Origin: Chloroflexi bacterium AL-N1
GTDB taxonomy: Bacteria > Chloroflexota > Chloroflexia > Chloroflexales > Roseiflexaceae
Length of the DNA: 64,000 nt
Assembly: GCA_013122435.1 (NCBI GenBank)
Contig: WYDT01000014.1
Coordinates: forward strand, 62,001 to 126,000
Direction of reading: 5' to 3'
Positions within the stretch are counted from its first letter, which is position 1; every line of letters starts with the position of its first letter. Below the pieces are notes generated by a model that saw only the letters and a list, made by a program, of their open reading frames with translations, ran no database searches and had not been told where the DNA came from. Both the position numbers and the translations under genes were made by a program. Of the stretch, positions 16,908 to 25,317 are shown piece by piece.

Positions 16908-18284
16908 ATGGACGTGCCAATTGCCTTTGTTGAACGTATGCGTGGATTGCTTGGGGGCGAAGCCGCTGCATTTTTCGCTGCACTATCTCAGCCGTCGGCG
17001 ACTGGTCTGCGTGTCAATACACGAAAACTCGCCTCGAACCAGTTGGCTACCTTCCTGCCATGGTCGTTTGAAGCCGTGCCATGGTGTCCTTCTGGTCTAC
17101 ATCTTCTCGATAACGTGCAACCAGGGAAACACCCGTATCACGCTGCCGGTTTGTACTACCTCCAGGAGCCATCGGCCATGGCTGTTGCCGAAGCCCTTGC
17201 ACCACAACCAGATGAACTGGTGCTTGATCTTGCGGCGGCGCCGGGCGGCAAGGCAACCCACCTCGCAGCACTGATGGGTAATCACGGTGTGCTGGTTGCC
17301 AATGAAATCGAGCGGGGTCGTACGCGCAGCCTTGTGCAGAACCTGGAGCGCTGGGGCGCACGCCGGACCATTATCACCAACGAGACTCCCCAACGGCTGG
17401 CGGATCACTGGGGAGCTATGTTTGACCGGGTGCTCGTGGACGCGCCGTGTTCTGGTGAGGGGATGTTCCGCAAATCCCCTGTTGCCATCGATGAGTGGAG
17501 CGTGGATGCCGTGCAGGGGTGCGCTGTCCGCCAGCAACACCTGCTGGAAACCGCTGCTCGGTTGGTACGAGTGGGTGGGTGGCTGGTGTATAGCACGTGT
17601 ACGTTTGCACCAGAGGAGAATGAGCAGGTTATCGCCCAATTCCTGGCCCGGCACAGCGATTTTGCATTGCAACCGCTCCAGTTACCGGGTGCGGCATCGG
17701 GCCGTGCGGATTGGCTTCCTGCCGAATTGGTCCGATCTGACATGGAGTACACGGTGCGATTGTGGCCTCATCATATGCGCGGCGAGGGGCATTTTGTGGC
17801 ATTATTACAACGCACTAGCGGCTCTGACGCAAGTATGAAACAACGGTCGATACAACCAGTTTCACGGCTGATGCGTGCATTGTGGCATTCGTTCCATACT
17901 GCGACATTGACTACTGACCCAGCGGAGGACGCAACACTGCTGGCATTTGGCAAACAGCTTTATGCCATCCCAGCGGATGCACCACCGCTTGATACACTCG
18001 GGGTTGTGCGTGCTGGCTTATGGCTCGGAACCCTGCAGCGAGATCGGTTCGAGCCTTCGCACAGCCTGGCGTTAGCTCTACAGTCAAGTAATGTTCCCAA
18101 CCGTTGTGATCTTGCCCCTGATGATGAGCGCCTCAGACTATATCTGCAGGGGCATCCACTCCACGAGCCGGGAGAATCAGGCTGGGTGCTTATGACGGTT
18201 TCGGGTTTTCCAATTGGGTGGGGGCGGCGTGCCCAGGGCATCATTAAAAATGCTTACCCTAAGGGTTTGCGGATACATAACTAG
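16908..18284 (+). CDS. RsmF-like 16S rRNA (cytosine-C5)-methyltransferase, NOL1/NOP2/Sun family
   Basis: The 458-residue product is an RNA m5C methyltransferase. SAM-binding motif I is VLDLAAAPGGKATHLA. The two family cysteines are present: C181 in DAPCSGEGMF and the catalytic C231 in YSTCTFAPEENE. After about residue 290 comes a C-terminal region of the RsmF type (YAIPADAPPLDTLGVVRAGLWLG ... LGWG-like PIGWGRRAQGIIKNAYPKGLR), probably a PUA-like RNA-binding domain. This length and C-terminal pattern favour RsmF over RsmB. The start ATG 16908 is divergent from psuG, with 86 bases between the two start codons that must hold both promoters. Confidence 0.88.
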   Translation: MDVPIAFVERMRGLLGGEAAAFFAALSQPSATGLRVNTRKLASNQLATFLPWSFEAVPWCPSGLHLLDNVQPGKHPYHAAGLYYLQEPSAMAVAEALAPQPDELVLDLAAAPGGKATHLAALMGNHGVLVANEIERGRTRSLVQNLERWGARRTIITNETPQRLADHWGAMFDRVLVDAPCSGEGMFRKSPVAIDEWSVDAVQGCAVRQQHLLETAARLVRVGGWLVYSTCTFAPEENEQVIAQFLARHSDFALQPLQLPGAASGRADWLPAELVRSDMEYTVRLWPHHMRGEGHFVALLQRTSGSDASMKQRSIQPVSRLMRALWHSFHTATLTTDPAEDATLLAFGKQLYAIPADAPPLDTLGVVRAGLWLGTLQRDRFEPSHSLALALQSSNVPNRCDLAPDDERLRLYLQGHPLHEPGESGWVLMTVSGFPIGWGRRAQGIIKNAYPKGLRIHN

Positions 18285-18708
18285 CCACACATTGTGTAGT
18301 TGTGAGCCTTGATACATGTGAAGTATAAGTGGATTTGTTTGGTAGGAGAAGATTATACATGATCATACATTGATCAGTAGGAATATTGAGTGTTCAAAGA
18401 TACTGAAATTATCTATGTTTGCACTGGTTTTGAGGGAAATGGGAAAGATTTGTGGTATACCACTGTGATAATGGTACTACGAGAACTCATGGACAATACC
18501 TCTGTTTCTCACAAGGGTTGCAGAAAAACTACGGATGAACCTATCCCCATTGCGGTTATTGTCCCTCCTATCTTCATGACGTTCAAACGTGTCCAGATGT
18601 AACAAAGCAGTTGCAATTCGTACACAATACGTGCACATGTGGCGCAAGGCGTCGATGCATTCTGTGGCATCTATACCCCACTGGATGGTGGACAAAAAGC
18701 TGTATCTA
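18285..18708. other. Intergenic stretch containing one copy of a 43-bp repeat
   Basis: No convincing gene was found. The stretch holds copy A of an imperfect 43-bp direct repeat (18564-18606). A 70-codon plus-strand reading frame and a 72-codon minus-strand one overlap here; neither has a good ribosome binding site. Confidence 0.5.
18564..18606. repeat. 43-bp imperfect direct repeat, copy A
   Basis: It matches 19497-19539 at 38 of 43 positions, starting CCTCCTATCTTCATGACGTT. On the minus strand one frame reads LHLDTFERHEDRR; four of the five differences between the copies are synonymous in that frame. Confidence 0.7.
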
Positions 18709-19434
18709 TCATTGATTGTCAGTAGCGATGATTATCGGAGTGGGTTCGGGAAACTCACGTAAATGGAGAATGTCAGCAATTGAGAGCAGTTTTTCATTGG
18801 GATCTTCGGCTACAAACAGCGTTTCATCATCTAGCCTGTTGTTGGTGCCTGTGTTGTCATCAACTCGCTTCAGATGACTCATACTTGGGGCCGTGATAAA
18901 ACGGATAGTTAGACGTGTTCCTTCTGGTCCTGTGGGCTCGTTTCGCCAGGCTATATAACGTTTTACGACAAAAAAGATGTACTGGTCACCTGTTTGTAAT
19001 GTGTGTTCAGGATTAGGTAGGATTTCCGGGCTAGAAGCGATACTTCCCACTGGACTGTTACCTAATACCGTTATCGTCACTATATCATCAAGTCCCAGGT
19101 CATCCACGATTGACCATACGACCTGAACCTCAATGTCATGATATAAGAGTTGGGAGCATCTTTCATCGGCTACATATTCACCACTGTCCTGATTCCACCG
19201 TGCTGGTGATATCTCTTGTACTTGTCCCACAAAAATAGCGTCGGATTGCGTAATCATTTGCCCACGTGTCAATTCTTCATACGAGGCTTCATAGCTGTAT
19301 CTTTTCAGCTCTCCAGTTGGTGGCGTGGTCTTCTGCGGTACAGGTGCGTCCTCTCTGGATGTAATCACCAAGGCGATCAACCCAATAACTATGCCGACGA
19401 CACAAAATGTGAGGATGCCTAGTTTGGTATTCAT
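18709..19434 (-). CDS. Membrane-anchored extracytoplasmic protein of unknown function
   Basis: The 241-residue product has one N-terminal hydrophobic segment (ILTFCVVGIVIGLIALVI, residues 7-24) that is probably a signal anchor. The rest is soluble and mixed alpha/beta-like. A segment SDAIFVGQVQEISPARW followed by DIEVQVVWSIVDDLGL and TGDQYIFFVVKRY resembles orphan secreted proteins common in Chloroflexota whose function is unknown. AAAGGGAGAG is followed by CCAT and the ATG, giving a clear start. The gene stands alone, with copies of a 43-bp repeat on both sides. I do not recognise a named family. Confidence 0.7.
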   Translation of the reverse strand: MNTKLGILTFCVVGIVIGLIALVITSREDAPVPQKTTPPTGELKRYSYEASYEELTRGQMITQSDAIFVGQVQEISPARWNQDSGEYVADERCSQLLYHDIEVQVVWSIVDDLGLDDIVTITVLGNSPVGSIASSPEILPNPEHTLQTGDQYIFFVVKRYIAWRNEPTGPEGTRLTIRFITAPSMSHLKRVDDNTGTNNRLDDETLFVAEDPNEKLLSIADILHLREFPEPTPIIIATDNQ

Positions 19435-19828
19435 ATGGCTCTCCCTTTAGCGAACAGCGTAAAACCCAATAGATAAAGACATAATCACGCGACCTTCCTC
19501 CTACCTTCGTGACGTTCAAACGTATCTAAATGTAACAAATACGTTGGCATGCTGCTTTGATGATCGTTTGACACCTGTTGCACTGCGCTTTGCCATTGGT
19601 GATACACAACAGCAAAAAGTCTGACTGCAGCCATACATACGATATTCTGTAAAATAATCTGAGCGAATGTGGTAGAATACAGTCATCTATGCACAATCCA
19701 CATAACTTTATTCTCCCTGCATTTGATAATGGTATAATCCTTTATCAGCACATAGATAGGGTACCTTGGTATGTTGTTCATCTACAATGAGTGTACACAA
19801 CGTGTCCTGGAAATGATGAGGATTGCTA
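19435..19828. other. Intergenic stretch holding repeat copy B and a 49-codon reading frame
   Basis: The stretch lies between the divergent starts of the orphan membrane protein and the VOC gene. A minus-strand frame at 19485-19634 (49 codons, MAAVRLFAVVYHQWQSA..) covers repeat copy B and includes LLHLDTFERHEGRR. It may be a remnant of a dispersed family rather than a working gene. Confidence 0.45.
19497..19539. repeat. 43-bp imperfect direct repeat, copy B
   Basis: This is the partner of 18564-18606, about 930 bases away, and lies upstream of the start of the orphan membrane protein gene. It contains the dyad ACGTT-CA-AACGT, which is also in copy A. Confidence 0.7.
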
Positions 19829-20221
19829 GTGATAACACTTGACCGAATCGACCATTTTGTATTAACCGTGCGTAACTTGACCGCAACGTGTGATTTTTAT
19901 CAACGTGTGTTGGGAATGCGGGTTGAGACGTTCGCTGACGGTCGTATTGCTCTTTATTTTGGTTTACAAAAGATAAATCTGCATCAAGCTGGCCACGAAT
20001 TGGAGCCTAAAGCTCAAGCGCCTGTGCCTAGGTCCGCTGATTTTTGCCTTATTACCGTTGATCCATTAGAGCAAATGATTGCACATCTCCGAGCATGCGA
20101 TGTTGCGATTGAAGAGGGGCCGGTATCTCGAACGGGTGCTCAGGGAGTCATTAATTCTATCTATCTACGTGATCCAGATGGTAACCTCGTGGAGATTGCA
20201 GTCTACCTTGAACATGAGTAG
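19829..20221 (+). CDS. VOC (glyoxalase/bleomycin-resistance-type) protein
   Basis: The 130-residue product is a single vicinal-oxygen-chelate protein made of two beta-alpha-beta-beta-beta modules. It begins LDRIDHFVLTVRNLTATCDFY, where H is the usual first metal ligand, and ends SIYLRDPDGNLVEIAVYLE with the family's DPDGN.VE motif and final Glu ligand. The closest look is to the small VOC proteins sometimes labelled virulence proteins. GAGGA at 19818-19822 is 6 bases from GTG 19829, so that start is preferred over TTG 19823. It is upstream of, and 7 bases from, the next methyltransferase start. The substrate is unknown. Confidence 0.8.
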   Translation: MITLDRIDHFVLTVRNLTATCDFYQRVLGMRVETFADGRIALYFGLQKINLHQAGHELEPKAQAPVPRSADFCLITVDPLEQMIAHLRACDVAIEEGPVSRTGAQGVINSIYLRDPDGNLVEIAVYLEHE

Positions 20222-20228
20222 GAAAGAC

Positions 20229-21227
20229 ATGGCACTGTCATCGTATGTGATCGCACGTGCGCGCGAACTCCAGGAATCGTCTGATGACACTGAGACAATT
20301 TCGCGTCTATCGCGTGCATTTACCTTTGCGTGCCCACGAGACCGGACGATCTTAGAGCAAGTCACGTCCAGTAAGCTCCGCCATCTGGCAAATGGAACGA
20401 TGTATAGCTGTGAGCAGGGCATCTGGCGTTTGCTAGCCCCTGAACGTACCCAATACTATGAACGATTTCTCACTGAGTACGAAACCATCCGTCATGCTGA
20501 AGGTCGTGGCTCGACAGATACAGATTACTATCGCGCACTCCCCTTCGCAGACCTGACCGGTCAGCATCGTGAAAACTGGCATATTCGTGCATGTGGCTTT
20601 GAGACGCTGATTGAGCAGGTTGTGGAGCCACTTGAAACCCGTGGGAAACCGCTCAAGATTCTTGATATTGGTGCGGGTAATGGCTGGCTCTCCTATCGGT
20701 TGGCGCAGCGCGAACACCACGTGGCGTCAATCGATTTATCAACTGATCCATTTGATGGATTGGGTACCCATACCCACTACAACGCCACATTCGTCCCCGT
20801 TCAGGCTGAATTTGACCGTTTGCCGTTTGCGGCTAATCAGTTTGATCTGGTTATTTTCAACGCATCGCTACACTACTCTACTGATTATATGGTGACTCTG
20901 AACGAAACGTTGCGTGTGTTGCAGCCCGATAGTCCCCTGGTGATTCTCGACTCGCCGGTGTATCGACGTGCGCGTAGTGGCCAGATGATGGTGCATGAGC
21001 GTGAACATTATTTTGAAGAAGAGTATGGATTTCCGTCAAATGCTTTACCCAGTGAGAACTATCTGACCTATCAGCGACTCAGGAAGTTAGCAAATGATGT
21101 AGGGCTAGATTGGCAAATGTTTAAGCCTGAATATGGGTTAGCATGGTCGCTACGACCCTGGAAAGCCCGTTTGCGTGGACGACGTGAGCCTGCCAAATTT
21201 ATGGTGATTGTAGGGTGGTCGAAATGA
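20229..21227 (+). CDS. SAM-dependent methyltransferase with a Trm112-like N-terminal segment
   Basis: The 332-residue protein has motif I LKILDIGAGNGWLSYRLA, then HHVASIDLSTDP, FAANQFDLVIFNASLHYS and LRVLQPDSPLVILDSPVY. Residues about 32-75 (FACPRDRTIL ... SCEQGIWRLLAPE) resemble the Trm112-like zinc ribbon at the start of many bacterial methyltransferases, but only two of the four cysteines remain, so zinc binding is doubtful. The frame is open upstream into the VOC gene; AGGA at 20220-20223 supports ATG 20229. The next gene overlaps by 4 bases. The substrate is unknown. Confidence 0.75.
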   Translation: MALSSYVIARARELQESSDDTETISRLSRAFTFACPRDRTILEQVTSSKLRHLANGTMYSCEQGIWRLLAPERTQYYERFLTEYETIRHAEGRGSTDTDYYRALPFADLTGQHRENWHIRACGFETLIEQVVEPLETRGKPLKILDIGAGNGWLSYRLAQREHHVASIDLSTDPFDGLGTHTHYNATFVPVQAEFDRLPFAANQFDLVIFNASLHYSTDYMVTLNETLRVLQPDSPLVILDSPVYRRARSGQMMVHEREHYFEEEYGFPSNALPSENYLTYQRLRKLANDVGLDWQMFKPEYGLAWSLRPWKARLRGRREPAKFMVIVGWSK

Positions 21228-21976
21228 TGAATGACAAACAACCAGTGACACACCAGACGACAGCAGCCGATCTGCGATCCAAAGTTGATCAATCAACCAT
21301 ATCTCTTGTGCGTTTTGGGCGGGCATTATGGTGTGAGGGTTTGCGAGTCTATGGGCGCTTGTTCGAGCGACATCGCTATCATAAACTTGTGTTTGAGCAT
21401 GTGGCAGGTCGCCCCATGGTGGTGTTGCCTGAGATCTTTAATCCAACCCTCCTGCGTACAGGTGAGTATTTTGTGCAAACTTTTGGTGCCCATCTGATTC
21501 CGCCTACCGCATCTGTACTGGATAGTGGGACTGGTTCGGGCATTGGGGCTGTGGTTGCGGCAAGCTGGGCACGGCGTGTGATTGCAGTGGATATTGACCC
21601 CGAAGCGGTGCGATGTGCGCGAATCAATGTGCTGATCAATCGGGTCGAGTCACGTGTTGATGTGCGTGAGGGTGATCTTTTCGCGCCAGTCCAGGGTGAG
21701 CGCTTTGATGTTGTGTTGTTTAACCCTCCGTCCTATCACGGTACACCACGGAAGACCTTCGACCGGGCGTGGCGCTCCAACGACACCGTTGATCGTTTTG
21801 TCGCCAATCTGCGTAGTCATCTGACCCTCAATGGATATGCGTTGATGATTTTGTCGACAGATGGTGAAGCCGATGCGATTTTACGAACGTTTCGCAACAA
21901 CGGCTTTCAGATCGATGTCATCACCGATTACGATTTGCTGAACGATAAGCTGACGGTGTATAAGATTAGAGGCTAA
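21224..21976 (+). CDS. Methyltransferase of the small/HemK-like (MTS) type
   Basis: The 250-residue product overlaps the preceding methyltransferase stop (ATGA). It contains VLDSGTGSGIGAVVAASWA as motif I, VIAVDIDPEAVRCARINVLIN, and the motif NPPSY at 167-171. N-P-P-Y/F is the signature of methyltransferases that modify amide or ring nitrogen, as in PrmC/HemK. It lacks the N-terminal helical domain that PrmC uses to grip release factors, and a release-factor gene is not adjacent, so it is not called prmC. VOC, methyltransferase and methyltransferase form one translationally coupled operon, perhaps for modification of a small metabolite. Confidence 0.75.
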   Translation: MMNDKQPVTHQTTAADLRSKVDQSTISLVRFGRALWCEGLRVYGRLFERHRYHKLVFEHVAGRPMVVLPEIFNPTLLRTGEYFVQTFGAHLIPPTASVLDSGTGSGIGAVVAASWARRVIAVDIDPEAVRCARINVLINRVESRVDVREGDLFAPVQGERFDVVLFNPPSYHGTPRKTFDRAWRSNDTVDRFVANLRSHLTLNGYALMILSTDGEADAILRTFRNNGFQIDVITDYDLLNDKLTVYKIRG

Positions 21977-22374
21977 GGGGCTGGAGACGCGAGATTAGAG
22001 ATGGGGATGAGAGGTATGGGGTAATCAAGTTAAGGATACAATCATATCAGATGTCTCTGTGCCTCTGTCACTCTCCGTCTCGTGTTCATGTCCTGTATGT
22101 CGGTTTGTTTAAGCGGGATGTACGTGGTGTGGATACCAAGTGGTTAAGCGCCGGAGGCTACTTTGCGGGTGGTCTGGTGGGAACAACCCTGGTGCCTGAG
22201 CGTGTCGAAGGCGGCGGGGTGTGAGGCGCAGCGCCCACATAACTAATCTGTTTTGTGCTGGAATAGAATGTGTTGAAAGCACAGTGATGAGTGATCCAGC
22301 CACAAACACCAGTTTAACCCGCTTTGCTTCTCTGCGTCTCTAGGTTAATCTTGTTCCTTAGATAGGAGGTTCTT
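21977..22374. other. Intergenic stretch with repeat copy A
   Basis: No gene was found. It holds an 85-bp repeat copy (22162-22246). AGGAGG at 22364-22369 belongs to the degraded gene that starts at 22375. Confidence 0.5.
22162..22246. repeat. 85-bp direct repeat, copy A
   Basis: It aligns without gaps to 23666-23750. The most conserved part is GGTGCCTGAGCGTGTCGAAG, close to the CCTGAGCCTGTCGAAGG type of dispersed intergenic repeat known from many bacterial genomes. Confidence 0.7.
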
Positions 22375-23472
22375 TTGGGAGCGGATACAAAGCAACCCGA
22401 TCCTCAATCTACCACCACTCCATCATCGCAAGAGCATCAGGAAAAAGAAGAGACCACACAAGTCGGTCCCCCCAACTCCAGTGAAGGAAGCGGCTGCCAC
22501 GACTAATACACAAGACAAAGGTGAGGCAGCCGTACCATCACCCGACCTACCCCAGTCGACGAACGATGACGCGAAGCAGGGTGAAGACCAAGGGAAGAGT
22601 TCGGTTATGTTATCAAAGATTCTGTGACGATTCTTGGTGGTTCAACTGTAGTTATTGCGGCATTGTTTGTATTTGTGAGGCGCAGGTACGCTGAAGGATA
22701 CTTCAGTGCACTAAATATACCAAATTTCTCTGTAACTTTTTCTACTTGGGATTATGGAGAGCGGGGCATCATTCCTGTACTTCTCGGTGTAATTGCCATC
22801 CCAACTGCGTATCTATTTATTGCTTTTATCGCATTACTGTTTTTCTCTGAGATCTGGAAAAAAGTAGTCCGACCCAATATGGGGTATTTTATTAATTGAC
22901 TCTGTTCTATATGGTCACCGCTTGAAAAGATAAAGGATGGAATAAAGCCTATTATCAATTCGATCTATCCTGTGTTTTTACCAATAATACAAACTATATT
23001 TGCAATTTTTCGACCGGCAATTATATTTATGGGGCTTATGTTTGTAATATCAAATATGTTGCTAAGAGCGTATGATGAGGGTAAGGATGGTGCATACACA
23101 TATATACAAGGACACGCTGTGGGGGTACGTTTGAAATCTAAAGAACCATTTCTTATTTCGGCACCAACTATCACTGCTGCTACTACCACGGCAAATGATG
23201 AACCTACCTATACCTATGAGGGTCTTTATCTATTGACTGACAACGACGGGACGTATTTCTTATTTGATGATGTAGATGAGATGTGTAATCCTACAAATGG
23301 CTATATTGTACAAGAAGCTCAGTTGTTGAGTGTTGAATTCATCCCAACTCAGACATTTTATAAAAGTTGTTCTCCACCAACACCTATATCGAATCAAACG
23401 AATCCAACAGCCATTTCGCCAACGCCAACACCAATACCGACACCACAGGCAACACCAACGTCGGTACCATAA
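22375..23472 (+). pseudogene. Degraded multi-span membrane protein gene (frameshifts plus in-frame TGA)
   Basis: AGGAGG precedes a TTG start and a hydrophilic N-terminus (LGADTKQPDPQSTTTPSSQ). At the CCCCCC run (22468-22473) the sensible frame moves by one base (PTPVKEAAATTNTQDKGEA). It returns to the first frame near 22590-22600. A membrane region follows (TILGGSTVVIAALFVFVRRR; IIPVLLGVIAIPTAYLFIAFIALL), ending in TGA at 22897-22899. The same frame then continues with LEKIKDGIKPIINSIYPVFL, another span (IIFMGLMFVISNMLL) and a soluble tail with a Thr/Pro-rich end. So one frame carries a sensible protein broken by a stop and two compensating frameshifts. No family is recognised. If it is functional at all, the two halves at 22624-22899 and 22972-23472 would be separate peptides. 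Confidence 0.6.
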
Positions 23473-23823
23473 TTTGGATGGTGGACGGTGTGTGGGTGTG
23501 CCACGATACGCGGGCAAGCCTCACACCTACAGGGTTGGTGTCGCTCAATTGCTCCAACGTCCCAACGTTTTCCCACGTCTTTGTGTTCATATCCCCCTAC
23601 ATGTCAGGCTGATCGGGCGGTTCACACGTAATGTTGATGTTAAGATGATTGAACGCCAGATGCAGTTTGCAGGTGGTCTGGCAAACACAATCCTGGTGCC
23701 TGAGCGTGTCGAAGGCAGCGGGGTGTGGGGTGCAGTACCCATCAGTTAAATACGGCGGTTCCAAACCGCCGCGACCTCTACAGCAGGTGAATCAGCCAAC
23801 CCTTAACCCCTAACCCTTCTTGT
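23473..23823. other. Intergenic stretch with repeat copy B and a small hairpin
   Basis: It holds the 85-bp repeat copy B (23666-23750) and a hairpin with stem CGGCGGTT/AACCGCCG at 23753-23771 downstream of the kinase gene. The hairpin has no strong T-run, so terminator function is uncertain. No gene was found. Confidence 0.5.
23666..23750. repeat. 85-bp direct repeat, copy B
   Basis: This is the second copy of 22162-22246, 1504 bases further on. The two copies flank the degraded membrane protein gene. Confidence 0.7.
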
Positions 23824-25266
23824 TCACGCAAGCACCTCATCAGCCACGGGAAGAGCCACACTGATGGTTGTTCCCTGCCCTGGCGCGCTTTCAGCCCACA
23901 CCTTCCCGCCATGTGCCGCCACAATCTGTTTGACAATCGCAAGACCAAGGCCCGCGCCACCATGCGTACGTGTACGGGCACGGTCGGCGCGCCAGAAGCG
24001 GTCGAAAATGTGTGGTAGCATCTCCTGATCAATGCCTGAGCCTGTGTCGCGCACACGTAGCACGATCGATGCTGTTGCTGGTAGTATCGCTTGATCTGCT
24101 AACACGAGACTTTGGGTGCGATGGTTGGTGGAGTGTTCTGCAACAAGGGTAATGGTCCCTTCCTCAGGCGTATGGCGCAGTGCATTGGCCACCAGATTGC
24201 CCATGACCTGGGCAAGGCGTTGCTCATCTCCATCGATATCTGGTAGATCCTCTGGTGCTTCGATACGCAGTGACACCTGTTGTGTACGGGCCTGTTCTGC
24301 AAAGGTTTTTTGGGTGTGCTCAAGCAGATCGCGTGGGTCGATCAGCTCGGGGTAGAGGGGGAGTTGTCCGGCATCGGCGAGGGCCAACACCCGCAGATCA
24401 TCGATCAGGCGTTCAAGCAAAGCGGTTTCGCCCAGCAAATGTTCGATCTGATCGGGTGTTGCCTGATAGACACCATCCTGTACTCCCTCGAGGCGTCCTT
24501 TGATAATGGAGAGTGGTGTACGCAACTCGTGGGCGATGTCAGCAGTCATCTGGCGGCGCTGTCGATCTGCGTCGTCGAGAGCCTGGGCCATGGTGTTGAA
24601 CGTGCGTGCCAGATCGTCCATCTCGCGTATGGTTGCGCGAGGCGCACGGGTCTCCAGCCGACCAGTGGACAGCGATTGAGCAGCATCGGTGATGGCGCGT
24701 AGCGGACGGCTAAACCAGCGTGAAAAAATAATCGCCAGCACAGATAGAATCGTTACGAGTCCTAAGCCTGCCAACGCAAAACCACGCAATATGCGCTCGA
24801 AAAACTCAAACGGCGGTGGATCGCCAGGCGGTCCCACGTCAGAAGGATGCATGTCCGTTCGCAGAATGAGAGTGCCGACTTGATCGCCCCGTACTTCAAT
24901 TGGAACACCATGTTTTGGGGTCCAAGTTGACTCGATGGTTTGTCCAATACTCAGTGATGAATTGACACTCGCAACCACACGCCGATCCTCATCAATGACG
25001 GCGAAATTCGAGAAGAAAGGACCAGTAAACATGTCGTTGAGACGTTGATCAAGATCACGCCAGGAGTTTCCACGTGCGACGTAGTAATCGGCGAGGGTTG
25101 CGGCATAGGCGCGCTCTGTACGTTGAAAATCATAGTCAAACTCATCGTCGGCGGCGTCACGAAACCCCGCTACAGCCAGTCCAAAGAAGCCCATCATCCC
25201 GCACACACCAAGAATGATGACCAATATAAAGGCAAGCAACATTGTCCAGAAGAGTCGTGGTTTCAT
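23824..25266 (-). CDS. Two-component sensor histidine kinase (BaeS-like, HAMP)
   Basis: The 480-residue kinase has a first membrane span at residues 8-33, an extracytoplasmic sensor region of about 120 residues, and a second span at about 160-182. A HAMP linker follows (SRPLRAITDAAQSLSTGRLETRAP), then the HisKA box with H246 in ADIAHELRTPLS. The HATPase has N-box NLVANALRHT, RDTGSGIDQEMLPHIFDRFW and GGAGLGLAIVKQIV. The phosphoryl partner is the OmpR-type regulator encoded just upstream. The order is membrane protein, regulator, kinase, all on the minus strand. The sensed signal is unknown; BaeS relatives respond to envelope stress. Confidence 0.9.
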   Translation of the reverse strand: MKPRLFWTMLLAFILVIILGVCGMMGFFGLAVAGFRDAADDEFDYDFQRTERAYAATLADYYVARGNSWRDLDQRLNDMFTGPFFSNFAVIDEDRRVVASVNSSLSIGQTIESTWTPKHGVPIEVRGDQVGTLILRTDMHPSDVGPPGDPPPFEFFERILRGFALAGLGLVTILSVLAIIFSRWFSRPLRAITDAAQSLSTGRLETRAPRATIREMDDLARTFNTMAQALDDADRQRRQMTADIAHELRTPLSIIKGRLEGVQDGVYQATPDQIEHLLGETALLERLIDDLRVLALADAGQLPLYPELIDPRDLLEHTQKTFAEQARTQQVSLRIEAPEDLPDIDGDEQRLAQVMGNLVANALRHTPEEGTITLVAEHSTNHRTQSLVLADQAILPATASIVLRVRDTGSGIDQEMLPHIFDRFWRADRARTRTHGGAGLGLAIVKQIVAAHGGKVWAESAPGQGTTISVALPVADEVLA

Positions 25267-25317
25267 GATTAATCAATATTCAAAAATAGGTGTGTTTTAC
25301 ACGACGCCATTTTTGAT

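Noticed and set aside
18390..18602. 70-codon plus-strand frame starting MFKDTEIIYVC
   Set aside because: No ribosome binding site, and it runs antisense through a repeat copy; likely chance.
23330..23749. 139-codon frame across the repeat copy
   Set aside because: It overlaps the degraded membrane protein in another frame, with an odd composition; likely a shadow.
24280..24702. Long plus-strand frames opposite the sensor kinase
   Set aside because: They are antisense shadows of a well-supported kinase gene.
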